Source: Sulfurimonas sediminis (GTDB lineage: Bacteria; Campylobacterota; Campylobacteria; Campylobacterales; Sulfurimonadaceae). From it: a stretch of DNA of 64,000 bases. Within the stretch, counting starts at the first letter, position 1, and every line of letters begins with the position of its first letter. The stretch lies in NCBI RefSeq assembly GCF_014905115.1, contig NZ_CP041235.1, forward strand, positions 2,108,001-2,172,000. Direction: 5' to 3'. The notes beneath the pieces were generated by a model. That model did no database searches. It was not told the origin of the DNA and was given only the letters and a program-made list of their open reading frames with translations. This document shows positions 8,905 to 18,087 of this stretch, piece by piece. The translations under genes and the position numbers were made by a program.

Positions 8905-9753
8905 CTATTGCTCTAATGCTTCACACAAAGTATCTGTATAAATTGCAAACCCTACAGATGTCAAATCTGAATCTTTATATCTTCCGCCCCGTGCATAGAC
9001 TTCATTGCCCACTATACATCTGAAAAACAGCTCATCATAATAGAGCATTTTTGCATAATACATTGGTGCCAAAACAGCATTTTCACAGGCAATTTCCGCG
9101 CACAGTTCTTTCATCTTCAAGAGTTCTTTTTTGATTGCTTCAGGTACCTTGTGAAGCACATCATCTATCTGCTCCACATACTGCAGATAAACAAGTTCAC
9201 TCAGCCATTCGACTTTGAGATTCAAAAACTTGTCAATGTTGATATGCCTGAAGTCATCTATAGTCAGTTCATCAAACATCGCAACCAGCAACTCGGGTAT
9301 TTTAATATTTGAAATCTGCATCAGAGGCTTTACATGTAAGCGCTCAAAAATCTCTATTGCCAGTGTTGCCACACAAGAGAGTTTTTTCTCCCCCATAAAT
9401 TCTACACCGACCTGATACTGCTCGTTTGTCGGGTAGGTAAACACAGGCTGAATATAGAACCACTTTTTCTGTTTCGTATTGCTTCCGAGTCTTTTTTTTA
9501 TAATGCGTACAACATCTATTGTCGAGTCCGCACGCAAAGAAAGCGCATTGTTTTTTTCATCATTTATACGAATCAGCTCTCTTTGATCAGCAATACTTTG
9601 ATGCTGATGGTAGGAAAAAACAGGAGTTACTATCTCTTCATAGCCGTTGGCATCAAGAATATCACTTGCAGTTTTTTCTATCTGGCGTTTTATCTTGGCG
9701 GATTTGCCAAAATAAAGTTTTGAACCATTCGGTATTTCATGTTCAAGTATCAT
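8905..9753 (-). CDS. hisZ: HisZ-like ATP phosphoribosyltransferase regulatory subunit
   Basis: 282 aa with the class II aminoacyl-tRNA-synthetase-like fold of histidyl-tRNA synthetase: N-terminal [12 protein letters not shown] and [12 protein letters not shown], then [12 protein letters not shown] and a C-terminal [10 protein letters not shown]. It lacks an anticodon-binding domain and is shorter than HisS, as expected for HisZ, which binds short-form HisG and gives it activity and feedback control. The start is one base after the aminotransferase gene. A TTACATGTAAAG copy (9328-9339) encodes LHVK here. Confidence 0.8.
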   Translation of the reverse strand: MILEHEIPNGSKLYFGKSAKIKRQIEKTASDILDANGYEEIVTPVFSYHQHQSIADQRELIRINDEKNNALSLRADSTIDVVRIIKKRLGSNTKQKKWFYIQPVFTYPTNEQYQVGVEFMGEKKLSCVATLAIEIFERLHVKPLMQISNIKIPELLVAMFDELTIDDFRHINIDKFLNLKVEWLSELVYLQYVEQIDDVLHKVPEAIKKELLKMKELCAEIACENAVLAPMYYAKMLYYDELFFRCIVGNEVYARGGRYKDSDLTSVGFAIYTDTLCEALEQ

Positions 9754-10881
9754 TTATATCTCTTTTTTTTCTAATGCGGTTTTAAAGTAGACTTCATTAT
9801 AGACTTTTGAAGCAATGCCAGCATACTCCAAACGGCCCAAACGGTGTAAAATCAACTCTATTGCATTGACGACCCAGACAGATTCATAAGGAGCAATAAG
9901 CCCCATCTGATTAATTCTGAAAATTTTACCTTTTAAATGGTCCTGTCCACCGGCTACATTTACCCCATACTCCTCTTTTAAAGCGGAGCGGATTTTTGCC
10001 GCATCTTTGTCATCAATGGTTGTCATACTTTTTGCAGGTACTTTCGGGTAAGAGTGCAGGCCTATCGCTTCAAGTGCGGCTCTTGTCGCTTTGGCGCGTC
10101 TTGCGGTGTTGCAATAGAGCACACCGAAACCGCCCTCTTTTTTTATTGTCTCCAGAACTTCCAAAAGCCCGATAACAAGTGTCGTGGCAGCAGTATAGGC
10201 TGTTGTGTTCTGGCGCTGCTTTTTGATTTCGGACGCAAGATTAAAATAGTAGCCTCTGCCCTCACCGATTTTTTCTATTGCAGCATTTGAAAGGCCTATA
10301 ATTGCAAGTCCCGGAGGCAGCATAAGTGCTTTTTGACTGCCTGCTATCAACGCATCAATATTTGTCACATCTATACGTTCGACACCGACAGCGGTAATCC
10401 CATCTGCAATAACCATAATATCTGGATTTATTGCCTTGAGCGCCTCTGCTATCTCTTCCACGGGATGTCTCAGTCCGCCCGCACTTTCAGAAATCTGCAC
10501 AGCCACAGCATCAATGTCGCTGTTGGATTTTACAGCGGCAACAACATCTTCAACACTGACAGGTGTGTCCCACTCATTTTTTATCTCAATATTTTTGAGT
10601 CCGTGTGCTTTGGCAATTTTTCCAAAACGCTCGCCGAATTTTCCTGAATTGACACTTAAAAGTGTGTTTTTACACAGGTTGACCACTGTTGCTTCCATAG
10701 CGCCTGTTCCGCTTGATGCAATCATAACAACTTCATCAGTAGCAAAAAGTTCAAAAAGATGTTCGCGTGTTTTTTCAAAAATAGCTTCAAATTCAGGGGT
10801 GCGATGGTGCATTGTCTCATCAGCCATGGCATTTCTAACATTTTGCGGTACTGGTGTAGGACCGGGTGTAAAAAGTAACAT
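9754..10881 (-). CDS. class V aminotransferase (alanine-glyoxylate / serine-pyruvate type)
   Basis: 375 aa PLP enzyme. The N-terminus MLLFTPGPTPVP and MHHRTPEF, the ASSGTGAMEA loop, VIADGITAVG and the PLP lysine region AGSQKALMLPPGLA are all typical of the alanine-glyoxylate/serine-pyruvate group. It catalyses transamination between small amino acids and 2-oxo acids; the exact substrate cannot be read from sequence. In some Campylobacterota such enzymes may serve serine or glycine metabolism. A binding site AGGAAA precedes the ATG. It is the first gene of the unit that includes hisZ and purA. Confidence 0.85.
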   Translation of the reverse strand: MLLFTPGPTPVPQNVRNAMADETMHHRTPEFEAIFEKTREHLFELFATDEVVMIASSGTGAMEATVVNLCKNTLLSVNSGKFGERFGKIAKAHGLKNIEIKNEWDTPVSVEDVVAAVKSNSDIDAVAVQISESAGGLRHPVEEIAEALKAINPDIMVIADGITAVGVERIDVTNIDALIAGSQKALMLPPGLAIIGLSNAAIEKIGEGRGYYFNLASEIKKQRQNTTAYTAATTLVIGLLEVLETIKKEGGFGVLYCNTARRAKATRAALEAIGLHSYPKVPAKSMTTIDDKDAAKIRSALKEEYGVNVAGGQDHLKGKIFRINQMGLIAPYESVWVVNAIELILHRLGRLEYAGIASKVYNEVYFKTALEKKEI

Positions 10882-10971
10882 ATGTAATTTCCTGTGAGTT
10901 TTAGGTTGTTTAAAAATAAAACCTCGTATTATATCGAAATAAGTTTAAATTTTAAAAAAGAAGGTTCTTTC

Positions 10972-11742
10972 ATGACATTGTCTGACTCTGTTTTACTAGG
11001 TATAATTGAAGGTTTTACCGAATTTCTTCCCATATCTTCAACCGGTCATCTGATTGTAGCGAGTCAATTTTTGGGCATAGACCAGACAAATGTCACCAAA
11101 GCGTATGAAGTCATCATCCAGTTTGCAGCCATTTTGGCTGTTGTTCTCAACTACAGAGAAAAATTTACATTTAAACATATTTCTTTATGGACAAAAGTTT
11201 TGCTTGCCTTTTTGCCTATCGGTATTGTCGGTTTCATTTTTTCACATCAGATCAAAGCACTTTTCAGTATCAATATTGTTGCGATTATGTTTATCATAGG
11301 CGGAATTATATTTTTAATTGTCGAAAAGTTTTATATTCCCAAAGAAAAAAAACTTACAGAAGATGTCGAAGATGTTACACTCAGGCAGTCTTTGTGGATC
11401 GGTATTGCGCAGATTTTTGCACTCATCCCCGGAACTTCACGTGCGGGAGCCACCATTATCGGAGCACTTTTAGTCGGTTTGGACAGAAAAGCCAGTGCGG
11501 AGTTTAGTTTTTTGCTTGCTTTTCCTGTCATGGGTGCTGTCAGCGGATACGACCTGCTTAAACATTACCATGAATTTTCCTCTGCAAACATCGAGGCTTT
11601 GGCTGTCGGCTTTTTTGTTGCTTTTGTTGTTGCCTATCTGACAATCAAGCTATTTTTGAAATTTTTGGAAAAATTCACCTTTGTTGCCTTTGGTGTATAC
11701 AGAATTCTTTTTGGTGTGATACTTTTAACGCTATTTAACTAA
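10972..11742 (+). CDS. uppP: undecaprenyl-diphosphate phosphatase
   Basis: 256 aa polytopic membrane protein that dephosphorylates undecaprenyl pyrophosphate to recycle the lipid carrier for cell-wall precursors. The two signature motifs are present: [15 protein letters not shown] (about residues 13-27) and [10 protein letters not shown] in the second half. I place the start at 10972 ([14 protein letters not shown]) because AAGAAGG lies just upstream and this matches family length; an in-frame ATG at 10894 would add 26 residues of no recognisable kind. Confidence 0.93.
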   Translation: MTLSDSVLLGIIEGFTEFLPISSTGHLIVASQFLGIDQTNVTKAYEVIIQFAAILAVVLNYREKFTFKHISLWTKVLLAFLPIGIVGFIFSHQIKALFSINIVAIMFIIGGIIFLIVEKFYIPKEKKLTEDVEDVTLRQSLWIGIAQIFALIPGTSRAGATIIGALLVGLDRKASAEFSFLLAFPVMGAVSGYDLLKHYHEFSSANIEALAVGFFVAFVVAYLTIKLFLKFLEKFTFVAFGVYRILFGVILLTLFN

Positions 11743-11800
11743 TGGCACACTTTTTGCTATAACTCTTTTGTTAGACATTTTAAATCTACAAGGAGATATC

Positions 11801-11893
11801 ATGCAAAGAATCAGCAGATACAGCGATCGCTTACATGTATTACTCAGCAAATTAGAAAAAACCTTCTATCTGGCAAGCCGTAAGTTCTTATAG
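11801..11893 (+). CDS. 30-aa basic peptide ORF
   Basis: ATG at 11801 and stop TAG ending at 11893. It has a textbook ribosome binding site (AAGGAGATATC directly before the ATG), which is the main argument that it is real. The product is a short amphipathic, basic helix (starts MQRISRYSDRLHVLLSKLE) without a clear membrane span. Its 3' end overlaps the convergent rdgB stop region by six bases. No function is recognisable. It contains one TTACATGTA core (11831-11839). Confidence 0.55.
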   Translation: MQRISRYSDRLHVLLSKLEKTFYLASRKFL

Positions 11894-12478
11894 ACTTTTT
11901 AAAATTTTACCCGCCAGTTTTAAAGCCTGGGAGCGGTGAGAAAGCTCTTTTTTGACTTTTTCATCCAACTCGCCCAGTGTTTTTTCATAACCGAGCGGTA
12001 CAAACATCGGGTCATATCCAAAACCGCCTTCCCCTTTTGCCTCAGTCAAAGCCTCTCCGTGCATCCATCCGTGTACTGTTTTTTCAATCCCTTTTGTCAC
12101 AATGGCAATGGCTGCCGTATAGTGTGCAGGAGAGCTCGTCACACCTTTTGCTTTGATATCCTGCATAAGCTTTTGCAGATTCTCTTTGTCATCTGCCCCT
12201 TCTCCTGTGTATCTGGCACTGTAAATTCCCGGTGCCCCTTCGAGCACATCCACACTTATGCCACTGTCATCAGCCAGTACAATTGCATTTTCATCACCCA
12301 GGGCCTTGTAAACCGCACGCGCTTTAATCAGTGCATTCTCCTGAAATGTATCGGCATCTTCTATGATTTCAAAAGCATCGATTAAATCTGTATAGGGCAC
12401 TACTTCATATTCACTGCAAAGTTCTTTGATCTCTCTGACTTTTCCCTTGTTTGATGTTGCTAAAACCAGTTTTTTCAA
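11888..12478 (-). CDS. rdgB: XTP/dITP diphosphohydrolase (RdgB/HAM1)
   Basis: 196 aa. The motifs LATSNKGKVREIKEL at the N-terminus, LADDSGISVDVLEGAPGIYSARY in the middle and GFGYDPMFVP near the C-terminus identify the HAM1/RdgB family, which hydrolyses inosine and xanthosine triphosphates to keep them out of DNA and RNA. Length is normal. The gene is monocistronic and convergent with uppP and the 30-aa ORF. Confidence 0.93.
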   Translation of the reverse strand: MKKLVLATSNKGKVREIKELCSEYEVVPYTDLIDAFEIIEDADTFQENALIKARAVYKALGDENAIVLADDSGISVDVLEGAPGIYSARYTGEGADDKENLQKLMQDIKAKGVTSSPAHYTAAIAIVTKGIEKTVHGWMHGEALTEAKGEGGFGYDPMFVPLGYEKTLGELDEKVKKELSHRSQALKLAGKILKSL

Positions 12479-12591
12479 TTTTATTCCTTAAATTATCTTT
12501 TAATTTATATTATTTATCTTTTGCAAATCATTTATAAATCATAGTTGTTCTATAATTACAAAATTATACACTAAATTACAAAAGGATTTAT

Positions 12592-13917
12592 ATGTTTAAA
12601 AAAGTTTTACCTCTCTCCAGTATTCTTTTTCTCAGATTTTTAGGACTTTTTCTCGTTTTACCGGTTCTTTCCGTTTATGCTCTTGACCTGGAAGGAGCCA
12701 CGCCTTTTCTTGTCGGTGTTGTTGTCGGTGGCTATGCCCTGACACAAGCTGTTTTTCAGGTTCCTTTTGGAAGCATGAGTGACAAAATCGGAAGAAAACC
12801 GACAATACTCTTCGGTCTGCTCATCTTTTTGGTCGGTTCACTTATCTGTGCCTACTCAACAGATATATATACCTTGATGATTGGACGTTTTTTACAAGGT
12901 GCAGGCGCTATCGGTTCTGTTGTTACGGCAATGATTGCCGACCTGGTTGAAGAGAAGCAGCGTGGTCATGCAATGGCAATCATGGGCGGTTTTATCGCTA
13001 TGAGTTTTGCCGCTGCTATGGCACTCGGTCCGGTTATTGCCGCAGAATTCGGCATCAGTGTTATCTTTGTTATTACGGCAATTTTATCACTTGTTGCTAT
13101 TGTTATTCTGTTTACAAAGGTACCGACACCGCCAAAGATAAAACACATCTACCACGGAAAAACCAAAACAGCAGACATTTTAAAAGATCCGAATCTCTTA
13201 AGTATGATTATCATCAATGCCATGCAAAAAGGTCTGATGACTGCCGCGTTTGTCATCATTCCCGTCTTTTTGACCAAACCGGAATACGGTTTTGGCTGGG
13301 AAAAGAGTGATCTGTGGATGGTCTATGTACCTGCCATGATTGCAGGACTTGTTGCGATGGGACCGGCTGCTGTATTTGGAGAAAAAAGAAACATTCCAAA
13401 ACAGATCTTTTTAGTCTCTATCGTACTGTTTATCGCTTCCTTTGTGATGATGGGAACAACCTCATCGAGTGCTGTTTTTGTTACTGCCGTTATCTTCTTT
13501 TTTGTGGCCTTTAACATGATGGAACCGCTTGTGCAGTCTATGATCAGCAAGTTTGCAAAAGTACACCAAAAGGGTGCCGCTTTGGGTATAGCAAACTCTG
13601 CGGCATATTTTGCAACCTTTTTGGGCGGTACCTTTGCAGGACTCTACCTTGATGCCAGTTCCAGAGAGACTTTGGGACTTACCATCGGTGCCATTGGTCT
13701 TTTATGGCTTATATGGACACTCTTGAAGATGAAAAATCCTACAAGATATTCTCATTTGATTATTCCCCAGAATGAAGTGGACTTTGATAAACTCAATGCC
13801 CTGGAAAGCGAACATATTGCGGAGTGGTTCATCAATGAAACAGAGCATGTCGTCGTCATAAAATATGCAACGGAAAAACTCGAAGAAGAGACACTCAAAG
13901 CGCAGATAATTAAATAA
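12592..13917 (+). CDS. MFS transporter (drug-efflux type)
   Basis: 441 aa with about 12 membrane spans. The first half carries GSMSDKIGRKP between spans 2 and 3, the MFS motif A, followed by GRFLQGAGAIGSVVTAMIADL, as in drug:H+ antiporters. After the last span there is an unusual soluble C-terminal tail of about 60 residues (from KNPTRYSHLI). It would export an unknown compound from the cytoplasm. AAAGGA precedes the ATG. The gene stands alone between rdgB and the nosL copy. Confidence 0.85.
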   Translation: MFKKVLPLSSILFLRFLGLFLVLPVLSVYALDLEGATPFLVGVVVGGYALTQAVFQVPFGSMSDKIGRKPTILFGLLIFLVGSLICAYSTDIYTLMIGRFLQGAGAIGSVVTAMIADLVEEKQRGHAMAIMGGFIAMSFAAAMALGPVIAAEFGISVIFVITAILSLVAIVILFTKVPTPPKIKHIYHGKTKTADILKDPNLLSMIIINAMQKGLMTAAFVIIPVFLTKPEYGFGWEKSDLWMVYVPAMIAGLVAMGPAAVFGEKRNIPKQIFLVSIVLFIASFVMMGTTSSSAVFVTAVIFFFVAFNMMEPLVQSMISKFAKVHQKGAALGIANSAAYFATFLGGTFAGLYLDASSRETLGLTIGAIGLLWLIWTLLKMKNPTRYSHLIIPQNEVDFDKLNALESEHIAEWFINETEHVVVIKYATEKLEEETLKAQIIK

Positions 13918-13982
13918 TACTTGACCTATATCATCTTCTAAAGAATAAGAATAAGTTAGAATAATCAAAAAGGGATTTGCCT

Positions 13983-14429
13983 ATGCGATTATTCTTCTTA
14001 TCAGTCACGCTTGTTTTGAGCCTGCTGAGTACAACCGGATGTGAAAAAAAGTCTGCCGTGCAGGCTCACGAAGTCCATTTTGACAGAGATATGTGTGCAC
14101 GCTGTGCAATGGTTATCAGTGACCGGAAAAACACAGTCCAGGTCATCAACCCCTCAAACGGAAAATATTACCCATTTGATGACATAGGCTGTATGGTTCT
14201 TTGGTTTCATGATGAACAGATTCCCTGGAAAGACAAAGCTGTTATCTGGGTGACAGATGCAAAAACAGGAAAATGGATCAATGCCAGAACCGCCTACTAT
14301 GACACTGAAAACATCACCCCGATGGCATACGGATTTTCTGCTCATGCTTCCAAAAATGATATAGCCAAAGATCAGGAGATTATAGATTTCAATGAAGTGC
14401 TCAGACGTGTCAAAAAGATCGGAAGATAG
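13983..14429 (+). CDS. nosL: NosL-family copper lipoprotein (plus-strand copy)
   Basis: 148 aa lipoprotein. The start at 13983 follows a GGGA site at normal spacing; a TTG six bases upstream is possible. The signal peptide ends in a lipobox (LSTTGC). The motif CARCAMVIS followed by FDDIGCMVLW is the NosL signature for Cu(I) binding and delivery to the CuZ centre of N2O reductase. The gene is convergent with the second NosD-like gene (20-base overlap of 3' ends) and so lies outside the minus-strand nos operon, which has its own NosL. Confidence 0.85.
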   Translation: MRLFFLSVTLVLSLLSTTGCEKKSAVQAHEVHFDRDMCARCAMVISDRKNTVQVINPSNGKYYPFDDIGCMVLWFHDEQIPWKDKAVIWVTDAKTGKWINARTAYYDTENITPMAYGFSAHASKNDIAKDQEIIDFNEVLRRVKKIGR

Positions 14430-15645
14430 GTTTTTTGTCCTCCATAATTAAATCCGGTTCTATAAAAGGGGCTAGTTTAAGCAAAAAATCAAGCAGACTC
14501 ATCACCGGAGCCGCATAAAAGAACTTGACTTTATGGTTCTCCTGCCACAGCAGATCAGCATGCTGATAAACACGGTAGGGAGTATCACCGATTCCGTCAC
14601 CGTTTGCATCAAAACCGTCATATCTGTCCCAGTAATTATACTCCACCACATTCGAAGCATCAAAATCACCTCCGATATCTTTGAGAACATCATCAATATT
14701 TCCAAAAAATTTGTTATGCACAATCGTGTTGTCTCTGATGGAGGCATGAAAATGCAGTGCTTCGGCATTATAGGCTATTTCATTGTTTCTAAAGAAGCGT
14801 TTCATTCCCCGTGCTTTTTCAGCCCCTTGAATATAGATACCTTTGGCATTGTAACGCACACTGTTGCCTGTAAATACAAAATCAGAGACATCTCCTATCA
14901 TGACACCGATACCTGCGGCTCCAGTGGAACTGTAAATTTTGTTTGCAAGAACCTTTGTCTCTTTTACCCCCATAAACATCATGCCTACGGAGTTGTACAT
15001 GTAACGGTTGTGTTGCAACACATTTGCATTGCTTAATTCCAAATGTGTTGCAAATCTGTTGTGTGTAAAGGTATTGTCCTGCAAAAGATTATGGTGTGAG
15101 TAGTTCAGGGTTACATCTCTGGTGTGGTGGATGCTGTTGCCTCTGATGGTATTATAATGGGAATAATAGAGTTTCAGTCCATTCCCGCGAAGGGCAATGT
15201 CATTTTTTGCCACTGTAATATCATTATGCAAAATGGAACTCCGCTCTACTCTGTCCATGTCAATTCCATATAAAACATTTTGCACTCTGCAATTGCTGAT
15301 CTCGCAATGTTTTACCTGTTTCAGGGCAACAGCAGCATCAATTTTTTGCATATTTTTTCCGCTGTTGCTGATAAGAAGATTTTTTAGACAGACTCTCGAA
15401 CTGTGTATGGTGATGACCGAAGCATTTCCATCGCCCCTAATTTCGACATCTTCCCCAATTCCAACAAGTGTAACAGGTTTGTCAATGACAAGATTGCCAT
15501 AATATATGCCGTTATGCAGCTTGATGACAGCATCCGGTTTGGCTTTGTTCAGAGCATCCTGCAAAGGATTTGCAAACAAAGAAGAGACAAAAGCCAGGAA
15601 AAATATACTAATAAAATTTATGAATCTCTTCCATAATGTTTGCAA
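14410..15645 (-). CDS. second NosD-like periplasmic beta-helix protein
   Basis: 411 aa with a signal peptide (about 1-25) and right-handed beta-helix repeats of the NosD/CASH type rich in Asn and His (e.g. NTIRGNSIHHTRDVTLNYSH). NosD works with the ABC pair NosFY to mature the CuZ site of N2O reductase. A paralogue of nosD at 20883-22097 has the same closing segment (NYWDRYDGFDANGDGIGDTP and FLLKLAPF). The start overlaps the PAS-protein gene by 38 bases. Whether both copies function is unknown. Confidence 0.85.
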   Translation of the reverse strand: MQTLWKRFINFISIFFLAFVSSLFANPLQDALNKAKPDAVIKLHNGIYYGNLVIDKPVTLVGIGEDVEIRGDGNASVITIHSSRVCLKNLLISNSGKNMQKIDAAVALKQVKHCEISNCRVQNVLYGIDMDRVERSSILHNDITVAKNDIALRGNGLKLYYSHYNTIRGNSIHHTRDVTLNYSHHNLLQDNTFTHNRFATHLELSNANVLQHNRYMYNSVGMMFMGVKETKVLANKIYSSTGAAGIGVMIGDVSDFVFTGNSVRYNAKGIYIQGAEKARGMKRFFRNNEIAYNAEALHFHASIRDNTIVHNKFFGNIDDVLKDIGGDFDASNVVEYNYWDRYDGFDANGDGIGDTPYRVYQHADLLWQENHKVKFFYAAPVMSLLDFLLKLAPFIEPDLIMEDKKPIFRSF

Positions 15646-16132
15646 ACTCTATACTCTCACCTTTTTCTTTTAAAAATGCAACAAGGTACTTTTCACTTGC
15701 GGCAATTCCCTCTTTTTTTTCAATTTCCAAAAGTTTGGCATAGAGATCTGCCAAAATCTCTATCACATGCCTCGAAATTTTTTTTCGTGAAGCATGGTAG
15801 CCTATAATTTTCCCCGTGTCTGTGTCTTTTCTGATTTCAAACTCGGTAAATATCCAATAATAGCGCCCGTCTTTTGCCAAATTTTTCACAACGGCATTAA
15901 TGTTTTTTCCCTGCTGAATAGTCTCCCATAAAAGTTTAAAGACCACTTTTGGCATATCAGGATGGCGGACTATACTGTGAGGCTGTCCTATAAGTTCTTC
16001 TTGTGTATATCCTGAAACTTCGCAAAAATAGTCATTGGCAAAAGTAATCTTGCCTTTTTCATCTGTTTCACTGACAATATATCTTTTTGGATCCAGTACA
16101 ATCTCTTCGTCTTTTGGTATGGGTTTTTTCAT
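15608..16132 (-). CDS. single-PAS-domain protein (Aer-like)
   Basis: 174 aa, no signal peptide or membrane span. One PAS domain (about residues 15-115) of the Aer type: IVSETDEKGKITFANDYF, YTQEELIGQPHSIVRHPDMP, DGRYYWIFTEFE. It lacks a HAMP or methyl-accepting output domain, so it would act as a soluble redox or flavin sensor with a separate partner. It lies inside the nos region, ten bases after nosL, which suggests it senses the state of N2O respiration. Confidence 0.75.
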   Translation of the reverse strand: MKKPIPKDEEIVLDPKRYIVSETDEKGKITFANDYFCEVSGYTQEELIGQPHSIVRHPDMPKVVFKLLWETIQQGKNINAVVKNLAKDGRYYWIFTEFEIRKDTDTGKIIGYHASRKKISRHVIEILADLYAKLLEIEKKEGIAASEKYLVAFLKEKGESIEFANIMEEIHKFY

Positions 16133-16141
16133 TTTTCTCTC

Positions 16142-16609
16142 CTACAGGCTGTCGTTGAGCCAGTTAATAAGTCCTCTATTAATCTCTCTAAAACCTAAAA
16201 TGCGTTTTCCTTTATGCCTTTTTGCAAACTCTTCTGCTCTTTTGTACGAGTCAAAGGGTACGAGGTCATCACCCAAAGGAGAGGTCGTATCGCTTCCGTA
16301 CACATAAAAAGCCCCCTTGGCTTTGATGGGTTCTGCCGTTGCAAAATCAGTCACATAAATGTTTTTGAAATCACTCTCGTGTCTGATATTGTATTCCGGC
16401 CATGCGGCAGGTCTGAAATAAAATTCAAACATGGATTTTGGAGAAACAAAAAATATTTTCTTTCCGTTTGCCAGCTCTATCTTCGCGACCCATGTCGAAT
16501 ATTTATAGACTTTCATCTGTCTTATCAACCCTGTCGTATTTTTGTCATAATTCATCTCATACGAAAACAACAGCGTTGCAAACAGGATCATACTCATAAT
16601 TTTTTTCAT
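16142..16609 (-). CDS. nosL: NosL-type protein of the main nos operon
   Basis: 155 aa with a short signal peptide (about 1-17, no lipobox cysteine). The body follows the NosL pattern of strands (FFVSPKSMFEFYF, IYVTDFATAEPIKAKGAFYV, SPLGDDLVPFDSYKRAEEFA), but the CxxC copper motif of the 13983 copy is missing. This is the form usually found after nosY in epsilonproteobacteria. It may have a role in copper handling other than direct Cu(I) binding. It starts nine bases after nosY. Confidence 0.75.
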   Translation of the reverse strand: MKKIMSMILFATLLFSYEMNYDKNTTGLIRQMKVYKYSTWVAKIELANGKKIFFVSPKSMFEFYFRPAAWPEYNIRHESDFKNIYVTDFATAEPIKAKGAFYVYGSDTTSPLGDDLVPFDSYKRAEEFAKRHKGKRILGFREINRGLINWLNDSL

Positions 16610-16617
16610 AACAGCTC

Positions 16618-17445
16618 CTAGACCAAATCTTTTTTCTCAAATATTTTATATCCGAGATACGCAAACCCAATCCCCAAAACAAGAGGATACCCAATCGCAA
16701 GCAGCACAAAAGTTGTCTGACTTACAGAGTCAAGTATATAATAGGCAACCGGACCCATCACTGTCAACTGTGGATCAAACAGTGATATGGCTGCCACCCG
16801 GAAAATCTCCATAGGGTTTAACAGCGCTATGGTGATAATCAAACCTTCACTAAAACGTTCCTGCATCATCAGTGAAATAAGAGCAATGTCTATAAATGCC
16901 AGTAAAAATATCCAGATAAAAAAGGCAATCCCCAAAGCCACTTCGGACGACTTTACAAAAGAGGAGATAAAAAAGGCAATACCAAGAAATGTGGCACTCA
17001 TCGCAAACAAAAGTCCGGTATACAAAAAGAAAATACCCCAGGGAATTTCGGCTCCCTTAAAAGCACCGTAGACAACGGCAATCACCATCGCAAAAACAAC
17101 AGGCAGATAGACGGTAATAAACCGCCCAATAATCTTCCCCCAGTAATACTGTTTCAAAGAGATAGGAAAAGAGAGCATATACTCCAAAATATGACTGTCT
17201 CTGTCCCCCGAAATTGAACGAACCGTCGTAATTAAAATAAATATAGGCAAAATAACAATTGTTATCTGAATATACATTAACAGCAGACGGCTCAGCCCGC
17301 TAAAACCCATTACCTGCGATTCGGTAACACCTGCAATAAAAAACAGAGCAATCAGCCCGCCAAACACAAGCGAATAGACTAAAAACCATTTCGCCCGGAT
17401 TGACTCTTTTAAGTCCAGGTATGCAATTAAATATAAATTTTTCAT
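16618..17445 (-). CDS. nosY: NosY ABC-transporter permease
   Basis: 275 aa inner-membrane protein with about six spans and the ABC-2 topology. With the NosF ATPase it forms a transporter needed to mature the copper-sulfur centre of N2O reductase through NosD. It begins one base after the nosF stop and carries the motif RDSHILEYMLSFPIS of ABC-2 permeases. Confidence 0.9.
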   Translation of the reverse strand: MKNLYLIAYLDLKESIRAKWFLVYSLVFGGLIALFFIAGVTESQVMGFSGLSRLLLMYIQITIVILPIFILITTVRSISGDRDSHILEYMLSFPISLKQYYWGKIIGRFITVYLPVVFAMVIAVVYGAFKGAEIPWGIFFLYTGLLFAMSATFLGIAFFISSFVKSSEVALGIAFFIWIFLLAFIDIALISLMMQERFSEGLIITIALLNPMEIFRVAAISLFDPQLTVMGPVAYYILDSVSQTTFVLLAIGYPLVLGIGFAYLGYKIFEKKDLV

Positions 17446-18084
17446 TTAAAATCTCTCATCTGATACAATTTTTCCCATATCCATATAGATCTGCCTGTTG
17501 ACCAACTCCTGTACCTCTTCAAGCCTGTGCGTTACAAAGAGCAAAACCTTCTCCTGCTCGTTTTGCTTGAGCAGTCTGTAAAAATCATCTCTGGCTTTTG
17601 GATCAAGGTTTGCCGTCGGTTCATCATAAATGATAATGTCACTCTTTTTTGCCAAAGAGATTGCGATAAGAAGCTTCTGTTTCATTCCTCCGCTGAGCTT
17701 GAAAAATGATTTGTTCAAATTGGCATTTATGTCGAGTTTCATTTCATTTGCATAATGTTTCACCAACTCTTTGTCCACCTCGGCACTCACACAGACATAC
17801 TGAATCAGTTCGTCAATACTGAGCTTGATAGGCGGCGGAAGCTGCGGCACAAAACTGATATGGGACAAAACATCGACTCTCTTTTTTACAGGATTCAACC
17901 CGTTAATCAGCACCTCTCCGGCATCAGGATGGTAGTACCCCAAAATCGAACGGATGAGTGTTGTTTTTCCTGCACCGTTTGCGCCCATAAGTGCTATGGA
18001 CTCGTTTTTTCTAAATTCACAGCTGACATTGTCAAGAGAAATGTTCTGTCCGAATTTTTTTGTTACATGGGATATCTGAATCAT
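17446..18084 (-). CDS. nosF: NosF ABC-transporter ATP-binding protein
   Basis: 212 aa ATPase. Walker A is GANGAGKTTLIRSI (about residues 34-47), the signature is LSGGMKQK, Walker B is DIIIYDEPTANLDP, and the H-loop is VTHRLEEV. It lies between nosH and nosY with almost no gaps. It is shorter than E. coli-type ABC ATPases by a C-terminal stretch, normal for NosF. Confidence 0.93.
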   Translation of the reverse strand: MIQISHVTKKFGQNISLDNVSCEFRKNESIALMGANGAGKTTLIRSILGYYHPDAGEVLINGLNPVKKRVDVLSHISFVPQLPPPIKLSIDELIQYVCVSAEVDKELVKHYANEMKLDINANLNKSFFKLSGGMKQKLLIAISLAKKSDIIIYDEPTANLDPKARDDFYRLLKQNEQEKVLLFVTHRLEEVQELVNRQIYMDMGKIVSDERF

Positions 18085-18087
18085 AAT

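Noticed and set aside
11824-11831. GCGATCGC, the HIP1 sequence of cyanobacteria
   Set aside because: One copy only in the stretches inspected, so it is chance; the iterated palindrome here is TTACATGTAA.
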